From Okapia johnstoni (lineage: Eukaryota > Chordata > Mammalia > Artiodactyla > Giraffidae): a stretch of DNA of 64,000 bases. The position numbers were made by a program, and so were the translations under genes. The stretch lies in the NCBI GenBank assembly GCA_024291935.2, contig CM044308.1, positions 117,888,501 to 117,952,500 of the forward strand, given 5' to 3'. Positions 42,184 through 53,624 of this stretch are shown piece after piece. The notes under the pieces were generated by a model. The model did no database searches and was not told where the DNA came from. It saw only the letters and a program-made list of their open reading frames with translations. Positions within the stretch are counted from its first letter, which is position 1; the number at the start of each line of letters is the position of its first letter.

Positions 42184-42592
42184 CCTTGGCTCATTGGAAA
42201 AGAGCCTGCTGCTGGGAAAGATTGAGGGCAGGAGGAGAAGGGGGTGACAGAGGAAGAGATGGTGGGATGGTATCACCAATTCTATGGACATAGTGTTAGT
42301 CGCTCAGTTGTGTCTGACTCTTTGGGACCCCAAAGACTGTAGCCTGCCAAGCTTCTCCGTCCATGGAATTCACCAGGAAAGAATTCTGAAGTGGGTTGTC
42401 ATTCCCTTCTCCAGGGGATCTTCCCGACCCAGGGATCGAACACTGGTCTCCTGCACCGCAGGCAGATTCTTTACCATCTGCGTAAGGGAAATGACGTAAG
42501 TTTGAGCAAACGCAGGGAGATGGTGAAGGTCAGGGAAGCTGCAGCCCGTGGGGGTCGCAAAGAGTTGGACACGACTTAGAGACTGAACACAC
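42184..42592 (+). mobile_element. BovB 3' end, split by a Bov-tA
   Basis: ggctcattggaaaagagcct through caattctatggacat (to 42287) matches BovB just before its tail. The rest resumes at about 42498 with aagtttgagcaaacgcagg and runs through gcaaagagttggacacgac to the end. A Bov-tA lies between. Only the last about 200 bp of the LINE is present. Confidence 0.9.
42288..42482 (-). mobile_element. Bov-tA SINE inside BovB
   Basis: agtgttagtcgctcagttg through ctttaccatctgc is antisense Bov-tA, missing its last few bases. The flanks atggacatag and atgacgtaag may be a diverged target-site duplication. Confidence 0.88.
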
Positions 42593-43235
42593 AGAGACAG
42601 GGCCCCCAGTAGGGGGGGCGCCCCCACCCGTGGGGCTCGCCTGGGCTCCCAGGCGCTCCCCGCCGCCCCAACCCCGGCCGTGGGAAGGTGAGAGGCTTGG
42701 GGAGGAGCAGCGAGGCCCCCCGCGCGCCCCGACGGCCCTGCGAAGGTGGGAGCCCCGCGCCGCCGCCCGCCTCGGTCTGGTAAACGTGGCCAAAAAGCAA
42801 ACAAGCTCGCTGGCCCCCGGGGGGGGGCGCGGCGGCAGTGAGAGGCGGCGGGCGGGAGCCGCCAGGAAGACACAAAGGAGACGCGAGGAGGGAGGCGAGC
42901 GCGCGCCGAGCCCGGGCCAGCGTATCGGGCAATCTCCGGGCTAATTCGTGTCAGGGCTGGCCTCCTATCTCCCGCCCGGCTCCCCGGCCGCTGATAAAAT
43001 TGAAGTGGAAATGAAGTTGGATGCTCGGGAGGATCCGCGCGACGACGCGGGTGGGGGTGGCGCGCCGCCCCGGGCCGAAGCTGCCTCTGTGTCCGCCCTT
43101 GGCGCTGCCCTTGGCCGGGCTGGAGGGACGGGGCGGCGGGGCGGGGACGGCGGGGACGCACCCGCCGAAGCCCAGGAGCCATCCTGTCCCTCTGCGTCCT
43201 GGTTAACGTTTTCCCAGCCACGAGAGTGGGGGTAG
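42593..43235. promoter_or_regulatory. CpG island with embedded AT-rich core
   Basis: This is the strongest CpG island here: twelve CpG in the 60 bases at 43021-43080. A less GC-rich core at 42930-43020 (gggctaattcgtgtcag; gctgataaaattgaagtgg) sits inside. Such islands mark vertebrate promoters or developmental orphan islands. Long frames on both strands are composition-driven; I could not define an exon or start. Confidence 0.6.
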
Positions 43236-43435
43236 AAATAACACCACGTTTATTGAGTGCTTATTATGTGCCAGGCTCAACTTAACGGCAGGTGTGTCAA
43301 GTACTTTATGATCTTATTTACCGCCTCCTCTCCCCCCGCAACTCGAGGTGGATGGAGAAGATGGCCTCATTTTCACTGGTGCAGACATGGAGGCTTCAGA
43401 GTCACAGCCCAAGGACGGCTGACCGAGTGGGGGGA
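43236..43435 (-). repeat. MIR SINE
   Basis: cgtttattgagtgcttatta, then tgtgccaggctcaac, gtactttatgatcttattta and a degraded core are antisense MIR right against the CpG island. Confidence 0.72.
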
Positions 43436-43794
43436 TACCCAGGCATCCGAACCCCGCACTGGCCCTTCTCCATGAAACGGCCCTCCACTGAGCACCCGCA
43501 GGTCGGCTGAACGAGGATCGCGATGGAAGCAGGGCACTGGCCTTTGGGTACAGCTGTTATAAGGCAGGCCTTCCAGCCCTCATCTCCCCTGAACTCTGAC
43601 CTTGATATTATGCTCTGGTGAGGATTCTGGGGTGGCGGGAAGGCGCCAGGAATCCAGGGTAGCAGCTGGGACCCAGGAAATGTAGGATGCTCTGGCCCTG
43701 AGTTGTCTGATTCCAAATCGTTTCAGGATGAAGTCAATATGCTGTACAGAACTTTTCTGGGAAAGCGGGTAGGAGCCTAGAGGTGACAACTGAC
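43436..43794. other. Unique stretch
   Basis: Nothing recognised. Confidence 0.35.
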
Positions 43795-44140
43795 TCTTGT
43801 AATGAATTTCAGTTATTATTCACTTATATGCATTTCCTTTCTTTAAAAAAATTGTGTTAGTTTCAGGTGTACAGCAAAGTGATTCTGTTTCTGATATATA
43901 TATTCAGATTTTTTTTTCCATTATAGGTTATTACAAGATATTGAATATAGTCCCCTGTACTATACGGTAAACCCTTCTTGCTTATGTTTGTTAATCCCAT
44001 ACTCCTAATTTATTATCCACGCCCCCCTCCACCACCACCACCTTTCCCCTTCGGTAACCATAAGTTTGTTTTCTGTGACTCAGTTTCTATTTTGTTATAT
44101 AGATGCATTTGTATTATTTTTTAGATTCCTCACATATTCA
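43795..44140 (-). repeat. L1 LINE 3' UTR
   Basis: ttgtgttagtttcaggtgta, cagcaaagtgattctgtttc, gatattgaatatagtcccct and ggtaaccataagtttg are antisense L1 3' UTR. It marks the left edge of an L1-dense, AT-rich zone. Confidence 0.85.
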
Positions 44141-44164
44141 CTTAAATGGGTTTCTATTTTATTT

Positions 44165-44355
44165 ACCAACTGGCCCGTGCCTTCCTCCCGCCATCATAGC
44201 CGCCTCTCTCTGGCCCCACTGCCAACTTTAGGCTTCCAGTGCTGCCAAGTCCCCAGCCCCTTTCTAGCCCAAGGTCTTCATACACTCTCCTCCCTTGGCT
44301 TGGAATGCTCATCTCCTGGGCTATGTTTTCATCTTTCAAGTCTTAAAATGTTTTC
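44165..44355 (+). repeat. L2 LINE fragment
   Basis: ggcttggaatgctcatctcc, then cttcatacactctcctccc and tttcatctttcaagtctta follow sense L2. Confidence 0.6.
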
Positions 44356-44737
44356 AATGATCCTTTTAATGATATGGATATACACTGATATGCCAAAATG
44401 TATACACCATATTTTTTTCAACTGAATATGGAACAGTAACCCAACTTGAACCCCTAGCCTGGGCCCATGGCTGCTTGTGGCCCTGAGCTCTGAGCACTGT
44501 GGGTTGGTGCTTTGGGAACGGGGCATCGGGGGTTGGGGGTGGGGGTTAGATGAGCCCCTTCTGCGGCCAACAAAGAACAAGAGTCTAATTCCACAAAATA
44601 TCCAACTCAGTCTTGTGTATGCCCAGCTGGTGGCCTTGCCTGACTCTCAATGTCTGTTTTCACATTTGTGCTTCCTTGAGAAGACATTTTGATAGTATCC
44701 TTTCTCCCTGAGGGCGACAGCTTTGCTGAGCCATTTT
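44356..44737. other. Unique stretch
   Basis: Includes G-rich 44526-44547 (gggggttgggggtgggggt). No gene. Confidence 0.35.
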
Positions 44738-44930
44738 TATGACTCTTTCTTTTTTAAAAAATAAAAAAAAGTTATTTATTGGGCTATGCTGGGTCTTAAT
44801 TGCAGCATGTGGGATCTTTAGTTGTGGCATGTGGGATCTAGTTCCTTGACCAGGGATCAAACCTGGGCCCCTCTGTATTGGAAACATGAAGTCTTAGCCA
44901 CTGGACCACCAGGAAGTCCTCTATGGCTCT
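44738..44930 (-). mobile_element. CHR-type SINE
   Basis: tatgactct (44738-44746) and tatggctct (44922-44930) are the target-site duplication of an antisense CHR SINE: ttattgggctatgctggg, gatctagttccttgacc, ccactggaccaccagga. Confidence 0.9.
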
Positions 44931-44994
44931 AAGTGCCCTGCACAGGAGTTATTTTCTAAGAAGGGGTTTCCATGAAGGAATCTTTACCTGGAAC

Positions 44995-45168
44995 TAAAAA
45001 ACTAGAGTCTTGAGTCCTGGCTCTGTCACTTACTACTTGTGGAACCTTGGACAAACTGCTTCTGCTCTCTGAACCTCAGTTTCCAACTCGGTAAAAATTG
45101 GGCATAAAAATAGCAATATCTGTCTCACAGGGTAGAGAGCATAAAGATAAGTTAATAGCAATGAGATT
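44995..45168 (+). repeat. MIR SINE
   Basis: gtcctggctctgtcacttac, ctctctgaacctcagtttcc and ctgtctcacagggtagagag are sense MIR; a short (gt)n follows. Confidence 0.8.
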
Positions 45169-45474
45169 TTGTGTGTGTGTGTGCGTGATGGAAGATTCTG
45201 TAAGTGTCAGTCTATGCAGACATCACATTTTATTATTATTCCAGGTCTCCCCTTTGCCTGTGGTCCCTTCCAGTGTTCACACACAGATCCTTGAGCTCCT
45301 CTATGGTCCCCACTGGTCCCCCAAGGACACTGCATACCTTGTCCTCCCTGCTGAACCCACATGAATTTCTCTCATTTCTGTCTCCCAGCTTCTCTGTGTC
45401 TGGACCTCTCTGGCACCCTTCACTGTCTGCCTCATGTAGGAATTCCTTGTGTTTGGTCTGCCTCTCTTGATCTA

Positions 45475-45590
45475 AAGAGTCTTAAGTGACCTTAACTTCT
45501 CATTCATGGATCCCTGGACCCATAGGATCCAGCATGATGCCCAGCACCTAGCAGGAGCTCAAAAAATGTCTGTACAATGAAATGATCCTC
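45475..45590 (+). repeat. L2 3' end
   Basis: gatgcccagcacctagcagg, then agctcaaaaaatgtctg is the sense L2 terminus. Confidence 0.55.
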
Positions 45591-45599
45591 TGTTAATTT

Positions 45600-46113
45600 A
45601 TCGAACCAGTTTCTTCTGGGATAATTTTTTTTTTAGAGTTTTATAAATTATAAAAAACAATAAAACAACATTAAATACTAGTTTAAAAGAGAAAAAGTGT
45701 ACTTAGAATCCCCCCACTATTTGTCAATTCTTATTTTCACTTTTGCTTCTTCTCCTGACTTTGTTCTTATGCCTGAAATAGTTTACACTGCTGCACATAT
45801 AGCATATGTTTAGTGTTCTTTTTTTATTCATTTCACATTATCTCGAACATTTGTACACTTTTTACATTTTCATAATGATGCGTTTAATAGCCTAGAGTAG
45901 AGGTACCCAAATTTATACATTTTTTTTTTCCAATCACATATGGAAGTGTTACCGAAATTGAACATGTTTAGATCCTAGAGGAAGTCTCAAAACATTCCAG
46001 AGAATCAGTGTTACATAGAACCTGTTTTCAGACCACATGTGAGAAAAGTAGAAATCAGCCATAGAAAGAGGTCTATCAAGATCTTCTATTTTTTGAAACT
46101 GAAAAGCAAACTT
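45600..46113 (+). repeat. L1 LINE fragments, AT-rich
   Basis: The right part reads gtgagaaaagtagaaatcag and tttttgaaactgaaaagcaa, which matches an L1 ORF2 segment continuing after the SINE with cttctaaataattcatgg. The left part, around 45620-45900, is L1-like but less certain. Confidence 0.5.
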
Positions 46114-46449
46114 ATTTTTTTATTTTTAATTTTATTTATTTATTCGGCTGCGCCTGGTCTTTGCTGGCGTGCGAGGCCTTTCTTCAGTTGAGGCAAGCCG
46201 GCGCTACTCTCTCTGGTGCCCGGGCTTCTTGCAGTGGCTTCTGTAGTTCTGGAGCACAGACACTAGGCGTGCAGGCTTTGGTAGTTGCAGCTCAAAGGCT
46301 GTTAGAGGATGGGCTCAGTAGTTGTGCACGAGCTTAGTTGCTCCAGGCATCTGGAATCTTCCCAGACCAGGCATCAAACCTGTGTCCCTTGCATTGGCAG
46401 GCAGATTCTTATTCACTGTACCGCCAGGGAAGTCCTGAAAACCAAACTT
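46101..46449 (-). mobile_element. CHR-type SINE, full length, inside L1
   Basis: gaaaagcaaactt (46101-46113) and gaaaaccaaactt (46437-46449) flank a complete antisense CHR SINE (46114-46436): the T/A-rich tail, gctgcgcctggtctttgc and cactgtaccgccagggaag. Confidence 0.93.
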
Positions 46450-47084
46450 CTAAATAATTCATGGTTAAAGAATAAATCTATGAACATTAGTTACATATTT
46501 ATAATATAATTAAATTGTAATGAAAAAGTTAATTCTGAACAATTCTGAACCACTATATATGTATACTGGACTCGAACATTTAAGTTAATGGATGGGCTTC
46601 TCACTGTTGAAGTGGGAAATTACAGATGAAAGAGAGACTGAGGCTAGAATGATCCATGTGCTGATGGATTAGAGTTGGAGACATCAGAATGGATTTATGT
46701 TTAGTTTGAGATAGATACAGATGGTTACATATAGAATCTTATATAGATATGTATGCATGCCCAAGTTAGTATACACAGAATATTTCCTTGCTGTGCTGGC
46801 TGAGAGGGCCTAGGAACCGTGACCCTGGTAGTAATGATCACACCTAGTTCTCAGATCTTGGTTTCTAATTCCATTCTTCAATGAAGGGAGCCAGGGTTCC
46901 TTAGAGATGTGGCTGGTTCTAGAACTGGGGCAGGAAATATACCAGACGATCCTAGAGCATTTGTTTTGTCAGAAAGAAAGAGCACTCTCAAATACAAAAC
47001 AACTCACATTGATGGATGTTTGTTCAGGAGACAAAGGAGTCAATTGAGAGCTCCCAGTGGCCAAACCTGGAACAATTTGAGGGA
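46450..47084 (+). repeat. Probable L1 continuation, AT-rich
   Basis: The first 40 bases continue the L1 interrupted by the SINE. Most of the rest is unassigned AT-rich DNA, and a TA/GT-rich stretch lies at 46725-46765. Confidence 0.35.
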
Positions 47085-47176
47085 AAAAACAAAAAACAAA
47101 AAAAGAAACCATCACAATATTGTAAAATAATTATCCTCCAATTAAAAACAAAGCAAAGCAAACAAAAAAACCCATG
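47085..47176 (+). repeat. L1 3' terminal fragment
   Basis: An A/C-rich run, then cacaatattgtaaaataatt, then atcctccaattaaaaac is the sense L1 3' end. The same wording, reversed, is at 53640. Confidence 0.75.
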
Positions 47177-47178
47177 GT

Positions 47179-47406
47179 ATTCATTTATGTGCCTAATCGC
47201 TCAGTCATGTCCGACTCTTTGCAGCCCTGTGGACTGTAGCAGGCTAGCCTCCTCTGTCCACGGGGATTCTTCAGGCAAGAATACTGGAGAGGTTTGCCAT
47301 GCCCTCCTCCAGGGGATCTTCTCAACCCAGGAATTGAACCCATGTCTCCCACATTGAGGGCGAATTCTTTACCGTCTGAACAATCAGGGAAGCCCCATTC
47401 ATTTAT
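47179..47406 (-). mobile_element. Bov-tA SINE, perfect 10-bp target-site duplication
   Basis: attcatttat at 47179-47188 and 47397-47406 flanks antisense Bov-tA: gtccgactctttgcagccct, cctccaggggatcttctc and caatcagggaagcccc. Confidence 0.96.
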
Positions 47407-48290
47407 AATCTAAAGTGAATAAATATCCATGAGTCTGTACTGAAATAAATGGCTGAGTAAATAAATAGGGAGAATAGGCAAATCATGCAGAAAAATTCTA
47501 AATTTTTTGTTGAGACTCTGCCCTCAAGGAGATGGAGCATAACTCCTCTCTCATTAAGTGTGGGATATGTGTAGTGACTTCCTTCCAAAGAGTCCAATAT
47601 AGAAAGGGAGAGGAAGGGGAAATTTTACATGGAAGGAATCTGACAAGCACTATCTCAACCAAGGTGATAAGGGTCAATATCAACAGTGATATGTCATGTT
47701 GATATTATGTACTCTTGGTATAACGTGATGAGAATAGCACTTTACCTCTATGGTCTCCCTCTCAAAAACCTATAATCCCAGTCTAATCACGAGAAAAAGT
47801 ATCAGATGAATCCCAGTTGAGGAATATTCTACAAAATACCTGACCAATACTCTTAAAACTGTCATTAAAAAACAAGAAAAATCTGAGAAACTGTCACAGC
47901 CAAATGGAAACTAAGGATACATGATGATTAACGTAATGTGGTATTCTGAAGGGGATTCTGGAACAGAAAAAGGACATTAGATAAAAACTAATGAAATCTG
48001 AATGAAGTATGGAGTTTAGTTTATAATACTGTATCAATAGTGATCCATTAGTTGTGACAAATGAACCACACTAAATGGGAGAGATTAACACAGAGATATT
48101 TGACTGTGGGGTATAGGGGAACTCTCTGGGTACCATCTTCACAACTTTTTTGTAAATCTAAAACTATTCTAAAATTAAACGTTTATTTAAGAATGATCAT
48201 GGAAGTATGAGGTAAAAATTGTTAGGAGCAGTTAAAACAGTATTTAGAGGAAAATTTATAACCATAAAATGTATGTGCCATGGTCATAAG
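47407..48290 (+). repeat. Old L1 (L1ME-like) 3' region
   Basis: gtgacaaatgaaccacacta, gaactctctgggtaccatct and ctaaaactattctaaaatt are an old L1-type 3' end. It is followed by an ORF2-like scrap ending gaggaaaatttataaccata near 48265. Confidence 0.55.
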
Positions 48291-48299
48291 TGCTGTTCA

Positions 48300-48640
48300 C
48301 TACGTATTCCCAGTGCTTTGGTTTGTGGTAGGACTACAATTCATTGGTCCCTTACATGGGGCCAAAGAGTCACAAGCTAAAGTGATGTGTCATTTCCAAG
48401 GCTGAACATTTAATTATTGGCACAAAACCATCTAGTGCTTGTTTTCTCTCTGTCATGGCAGCCACCACCATTTCAGATGTTGGCTGCTCTAACTGGTGGT
48501 GGGCTGGAGTGAGCATGGCATAGGCAGAACCCCTCACCAACCTGTGACGGACTGGTGGCATGAGAGAGGAAAAAGCCTTGACTGTTTTAAACTACTGGGA
48601 TTTTGCTTTATTTTTGTAGCGTAACACAAAAATAGAACTA
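48300..48640 (+). repeat. MLT1-like MaLR LTR remnant
   Basis: It closes with actgttttaaactactggg, attttgctttatttttgtag and cgtaacacaaaaatagaac, the typical end of a MaLR LTR. The body is strongly eroded and has no coding content. Confidence 0.45.
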
Positions 48641-48644
48641 ACAC

Positions 48645-51101
48645 CCAAAAAAGATGTCTTTTCATGATAGGGGACTGGAATGCAAAAGTAAGAAGTCAAG
48701 AAACACCTGAAGTAACAGGCAAATTTGGCCTTGGAGTACAGAATGAAGCAGGGCAAAGGCCTGCTTTTTTTTTTTTTTTTTTTGCCAAGAGAACACCCTG
48801 GTCATAGCAAACACCCTCTTCTAACAACACAAGAAAAGATTCTACACATGGACATCACCAGATGGTCAATACTGAAATCAGATTGATTATATTCTTTGCA
48901 GCCAAAGATGGAGAAGCTCTATACAGTCAGCAGAAACAAGACTGGGAGCTGACTGTGGCTCAGATCATGAACTCCTTACTGCCAAATTCAGATTTGAAGA
49001 AAGTAGGGAAAACCACTAGATCATTCAGGTATGACCTAAATCAAATCCCTTATGATTATACAGTGGAAGTGAGAAATAGATTCAAGGGATTAGATCTGAT
49101 ATACAGAGTACCTGAAGAACTATGGACAGAGGTTCATGACATTGTACAGGAGACAGGGATCAAGACCATCCCCAAGAAAAAGAAATGCAAAATGGCAAAA
49201 TGGTTGTCTGAGGAGGCCTTATAAATAGCTGTGAAAAGAAGAGAAGTGAAAGGCAAAGGAGAAGAGGAAAGATATACCCATTTGAATGTAGAGTTCCAAA
49301 GAACAGCAAGGAGAGATCAGAAAACCTTGCTCAGTGATCAATGCAAAGAAATAGAGCAAAACAATAGAATGGGAAAGACTAGAGATCTCTTCAAGAAAGT
49401 TAGAGATACTGAGGGAACATTTCATGCAAAGATGGGCTCAATAAAGGACAGAAATGGTATGGACCTAACAGAAGCATAAGATATTAAGAAGAGGTGGCAA
49501 GAATAGACAGAAGAACTGTGCAAAAAAGATCTTCATGACCCAGATAATCATGATGGTGTGATCACTCACCTAAAGCCAGACATCCTGGAATGTGAAGTCA
49601 AGTGGGCCTTGGGAAGAATCACTACGAACAAAGCTAGTAGAGGTGATGGAATTCCAGTTGAGCTCCTTCAAATCCTGAAAGATGATGCTGTGAAAGTGCT
49701 TCACTCAATATGCCAGCAAATTTGGAAAACTCGGCAGTGGCCACAGGACTGGAAAAGGTCAGTTTTCATTCCAATCCCAAAGAAAGGCAATGCCAAAGAA
49801 TGCTCAAACTACCGCACAATTACACTCATCTCACACGCTAGTAAAGTAATGCTTAAGATTCTCTAAGCCAGGCTTCAGCAATACATGAACCTTGAACTTT
49901 CAGATGTTCAAGCTGAATTTAGAAAAAGCAGAGGAACCAGAGATCAAATTGCCAACATCCACTGAATCATTGAAAAGGCAAGAGAGTTCCAGAAAAACAT
50001 CTACCACTGCTTTATTGACTGTGCCAAAGCCTTTGACTGTGTGGATCACAACAAACTGAGGAAAATTCTTCAAGAGGTGGGAATACCAGACCACCTGACC
50101 TGCCTCTTAAGAAATCTGTATGCAGGTCAGGAAGCAACAGTTAGAACTGGACATGGAACAACAGACTGGTTCCAAATCAGGAAAGGAGTACGTCAAGGCT
50201 GTATATTGTCACTGTGCTTATTTAATTTATATGCAGAGTACATCATGAGAAACCCTGGGCTGGATGAAGCACAAGCTGGAATCAAGATTGCCAGGAGAAA
50301 TACTAATAACCTCAGATACGCATATGACACCACCCTTATGGCAGAAAGTGAGGAGGAACTAAAGAGCCTCTTGATGAAAGTGAAAAAGGAGAGTGAAAAG
50401 GTTGGCTTAAAACTCAATATTCAGAAAACTAAGATCATGGCATCTGGTACCATCACTTCATGCCAAATAGATGGGGAAACAGTGGAAACAGTGACAGACT
50501 TTATTTTTTTGGACTCCAAAATCACTGCAGATGGTGACTGCAGCCAAGAAATTAAAAGATGCTTACTTCTTGAAAGAAAAGTTATGACCAACCTAGGCAG
50601 CATATTATAAAGCAGAGACATTACTTTGTCAACAAAGGTCCATCTAGTCAAAGCTATAGTTTTTCCAGAAGTCATGTATGGATGTGAGAGTTGAACTATA
50701 AAGAAAGTTGAGCACCAAATAATTGATGCTTTTGAACTGTGGTGTTAGAGAAGACTCTTGAGAGTCCCTTGGACTGCAAGGAGGTCTAACTAGTCCATCG
50801 TAAAGGAAATCAGTCCTGGATATTCATTGGAAGGACTGATGCTGAAGCTGAAACTCCAATACTTTGACCACCTGATGCGAAGAGCTGACTCATTTGAAAA
50901 GACCCTGATGCTGGGAACGATTGAAGGCGGGGGGAGAAGGGGAAGACCAAGGATGAGATGGTTGGATGGCATCACCGACTCAATGGATATGAGTTTGAGT
51001 AAACTCCAGGAGTTGGTGATGGACAGGGAGGCCTGGCATGCTGCAGTCCATGGGGTTGCAAAGAGTTGGACGTGACTGAACGAGTGAACTGAACTGAACT
51101 T
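48645..51101 (+). mobile_element. BovB LINE, longer copy 2
   Basis: About 2.4 kb, from the ORF2 endonuclease domain to the actga tail at 51085-51100. A T tract (48764-48783) replaces part of the endonuclease sequence. It is much more decayed than copy 1, so it is probably an earlier insertion. Confidence 0.97.
48660..51075 (+). pseudogene. BovB ORF2 endonuclease/reverse-transcriptase pseudogene, copy 2
   Basis: Three pieces are recognisable: the endonuclease C-terminal part (about 48862-49224), the linker (49231-49479) and reverse transcriptase (49558 onward). The fragment ending in KVMLKIL at 49866 opens the RT fingers. The catalytic box, YADD in copy 1, is YAYD here (50317-50328), losing the first metal-binding Asp. 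In-frame stops lie near 49222, 49476, 49864, 49963, 50608 and 50691. The ORF2 is dead on several counts. Confidence 0.95.
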
Positions 51102-51205
51102 TGTAGCATAATTGAGTTCATTCTGAGTGATAATATAAAATATGTATCAGGTAGGTTACTTTCAGCTACTAAGTTACAAAATACCCAGATCAAATTAGCT
51201 TCAAC

Positions 51206-51357
51206 AATCCCTGGGCGGGGAAGATCCCCTGGAGAAGGAAATGGCAACCCACTCCAGTACTCTTGCCTAGAAAATTCCATGGATGGAGGAGCCTGATGGA
51301 CTACAGTCCATGGGGTCACAAAGAGACACGACTGAGTGACTTCACTTTCACTTTCAT
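51206..51357 (+). mobile_element. Bov-A SINE fragment, 5'-truncated
   Basis: aatccctgggcggggaagat, ccactccagtactcttgcc and a tail of ttcactttcac units. The tRNA head is absent. Confidence 0.9.
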
Positions 51358-51487
51358 AAAGGGATTTATTATCTCTGTAATAAGATATTCTGTGGCAGGA
51401 TTAGTTGATTCAGAGGCTGAGTGATGACATGTTTCTGCTCCGTCATCATCACTTATAAGTTTACTGTGTAAGCCACTCCTTTTGGGG

Positions 51488-51635
51488 GTGATGCAGGAGA
51501 CCCAGGTTTGATCTCTGGGTCAGGAAGATCCCCTGGAGAAGGGAATGGCAACCTGGCAGGCTACAGTCCATGGGGTCGAAAAGAGTCAGACACAATGGAG
51601 TGACTAACACTTTTACTTTTAAATGAATCAGTAGA
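51488..51635 (+). mobile_element. Bov-tA fragment with internal deletion
   Basis: gatgcaggagacccaggttt, ggaagatcccctggagaagg, then a direct jump to ggcaggctacagtccatgg. The stretch that usually separates these is lost. Confidence 0.88.
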
Positions 51636-51904
51636 TGGCTAGCCAACAAAGCATAAGGATAGGATACTTGGAGGCATGAGAGCCATTTGCCAACCCAAAG
51701 GGAGCTAAACAGGACAGAATAATAATTCAACCTTAACATTGGGCAAGGTTTGTGATGGAGATGCTATCCACCCAAATCCACTTTTCCCTTTTTGCATGGT
51801 CACAGAGTGGTAGTTAGGCACATGGAGGCCTAGATGGGCGCTGCTTTTCTGTCCTTCTTAGAGTCAGGTGAGGCTTTGAGAAAACATTGTCCTCCATGGA
51901 ATTG

Positions 51905-52045
51905 CACCAAGTCTTAGTTGCGGCATGTGGAACCTTTCAGTCACAGCACGTGGGATCTAGTTCCCTGACTAGGGATCAAACTCAGGCCACTTGCATTGGG
52001 GGCTCAGAGTCTTAAGCTAATGGACCATCAGGGAAGTCCTGTGGG
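51905..52045 (-). mobile_element. CHR-type SINE, truncated
   Basis: gtcttagttgcggcatgtgg, gatctagttccctgactagg and taatggaccatcagggaag are antisense CHR. Confidence 0.9.
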
Positions 52046-52226
52046 TCACCATTCTTAATAGCAACAGGAATGTCCTTTCATCTTCCTTCCTTCAGACTGG
52101 AACCCAAATGTGGCAGTGACCCAGATATCAACAGGGAATAATTGAGCCACAAGAGGGAAAGAATATGAGTTCCCGAATGGCTCCATGGAGCAGAGCCCAA
52201 CTTGGACTATTATGAGCCTAAAATGT
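52046..52226. other. Unassigned stretch
   Basis: Nothing recognised. Confidence 0.35.
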
Positions 52227-52498
52227 ACACTTTGCTCTCTAAAAAAAAAAATTGCTTATTTGGCCACTGCAGGTCTTAGTTGTGGCATGTGGGCTCTTTC
52301 CTTGCGGTGCATAGACTCTCCAGTTGTGGCGTGCAGGCTAAGTAGTTGAGGTGTGCAGGCGTGCGGGTGTGAGTTGAGTAGATGCTCCTTGGCAGGTGAG
52401 ATCTTAGTTCCCTGACCCGGGATCAAACCCATGTCCCCTGCATTGCAAAAGCAAATTCTTAATCCCTGGACAACCAGGGAAGTTCCACACTTTGTTCT
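52227..52498 (-). mobile_element. CHR-type SINE, nearly full length
   Basis: acactttgctct (52227-52238) and acactttgttct (52487-52498) are the target-site duplication. The antisense CHR order includes ggcgtgcaggctaagtagtt, then ccctggacaaccagggaag. Confidence 0.93.
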
Positions 52499-52554
52499 TC
52501 AAGTCATACAATTGTGGGAACTGTTGTCATATCAGCTGTTTGTTTTATTTCTAC

Positions 52555-53290
52555 CCTAATTAACACAGACATAGATAAACAAACCAATAAAACAGAATAG
52601 AGAGCCCAGGAACATATTCATATCTACATATAGAAAAATGGCATATGTTCGAGATATCACCACTAATCACTAGGGAAAGAAAGACTGTTTAATAATAGAG
52701 CTGTAACACATCATTCACAAAAATAAAATGGAGACGTTTTACTGACCTAAACATGAACAATGAGAGGAAAATGTTTTTCATAACTGAGAGAGAGAGAGAT
52801 TTCTCAAACAAGACCAACATAAGAACAACCTATAAAATAAATAGATTTATTTAACTTTATGAAAACTGTATCTTGTCTAAGGCAAAATATACAAACAAGA
52901 TTAAAAGGTGGGCAATTTACTGGGAGATATTTGCAATATATAGTGTATCTATCAGAATGTATAAAGAATTCCTATAATCTGTAAGAAAAGATAACCTAAC
53001 AGAAGAGTAGAGAAACAATATGAACAGACAACTCACACAGGATGATATTCAATTGACCACTAAAGCCATAAAAGGAAAAGTGGGATATCACTTTTTCACC
53101 CATTAGATTGGGAAAAATTAAGAGGTCTAACAATATAAAGTGTTGGTAGGGATGTGAGGAAAATAATACCGTAATATACATCTGGCGGAAGTGTAATGCC
53201 ACTTGGAGAGCAAGTGAAAAGCAGCTAATAGCATCTTAAAATGCACATATTCTAAGACCTAGTCAGAAAATTCAATTTCTAGATATTACT
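52555..53290 (+). repeat. L1 LINE fragment (ORF2 3' part)
   Basis: accaataaaacagaatagag, tcaccactaatcactaggg, atatcactttttcacccatt and agattgggaaaaattaagag follow sense L1 ORF2 near its C-terminus. It is decayed, with no open frame. Confidence 0.75.
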
Positions 53291-53620
53291 ATGTTACCTG
53301 AAGTAGTCTGGTGTGTGTACACACGGGGTATATACTACGTAATTGTTTACAAGTGGCCATATAATGTAAGCGATCTAAATGAATACCTACGGGGAATGCA
53401 TTAATAGCATGTGATGTGTGTATGTGGTGGTATACTGTACAACCGTTTACAAGGAATAAATCAGACCCCTCAGCATCCATGGGAGCTGGTTTTAGGACTC
53501 CCCACAAACAACAAAATCCACTGATGTTCATGGCCCTGTATGCAATGGTGTGGCCCTCATATCTGCGCGTTCTGCATCTGTGGATAAGGGAGGCCAACTA
53601 TACATACCCACATGGATAGT
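53291..53620. other. AT-rich unassigned stretch
   Basis: catccatgggagctggtttt, then ccactgatgttcatgg may be a DNA-transposon fossil; family unclear. Confidence 0.3.
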
Positions 53621-53624
53621 TTTA

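Larger units (their letters stand above)
51110..51890. repeat. Ancient repeat of uncertain family split by two SINEs
   Basis: cagatcaaattagcttcaac, then gggatttattatctctgtaa and gttgattcagaggctgagtg belong to one old family, also seen at 61150-61560. I cannot name it. Confidence 0.4.

Noticed and set aside
42370..43221. A 283-codon open frame on the - strand across the CpG island
   Set aside because: It is R-, P- and A-rich as expected in GC-rich DNA. Its C-terminal part is translated Bov-tA/BovB sequence. Other long frames overlap it in different phases, and I recognise no domain.
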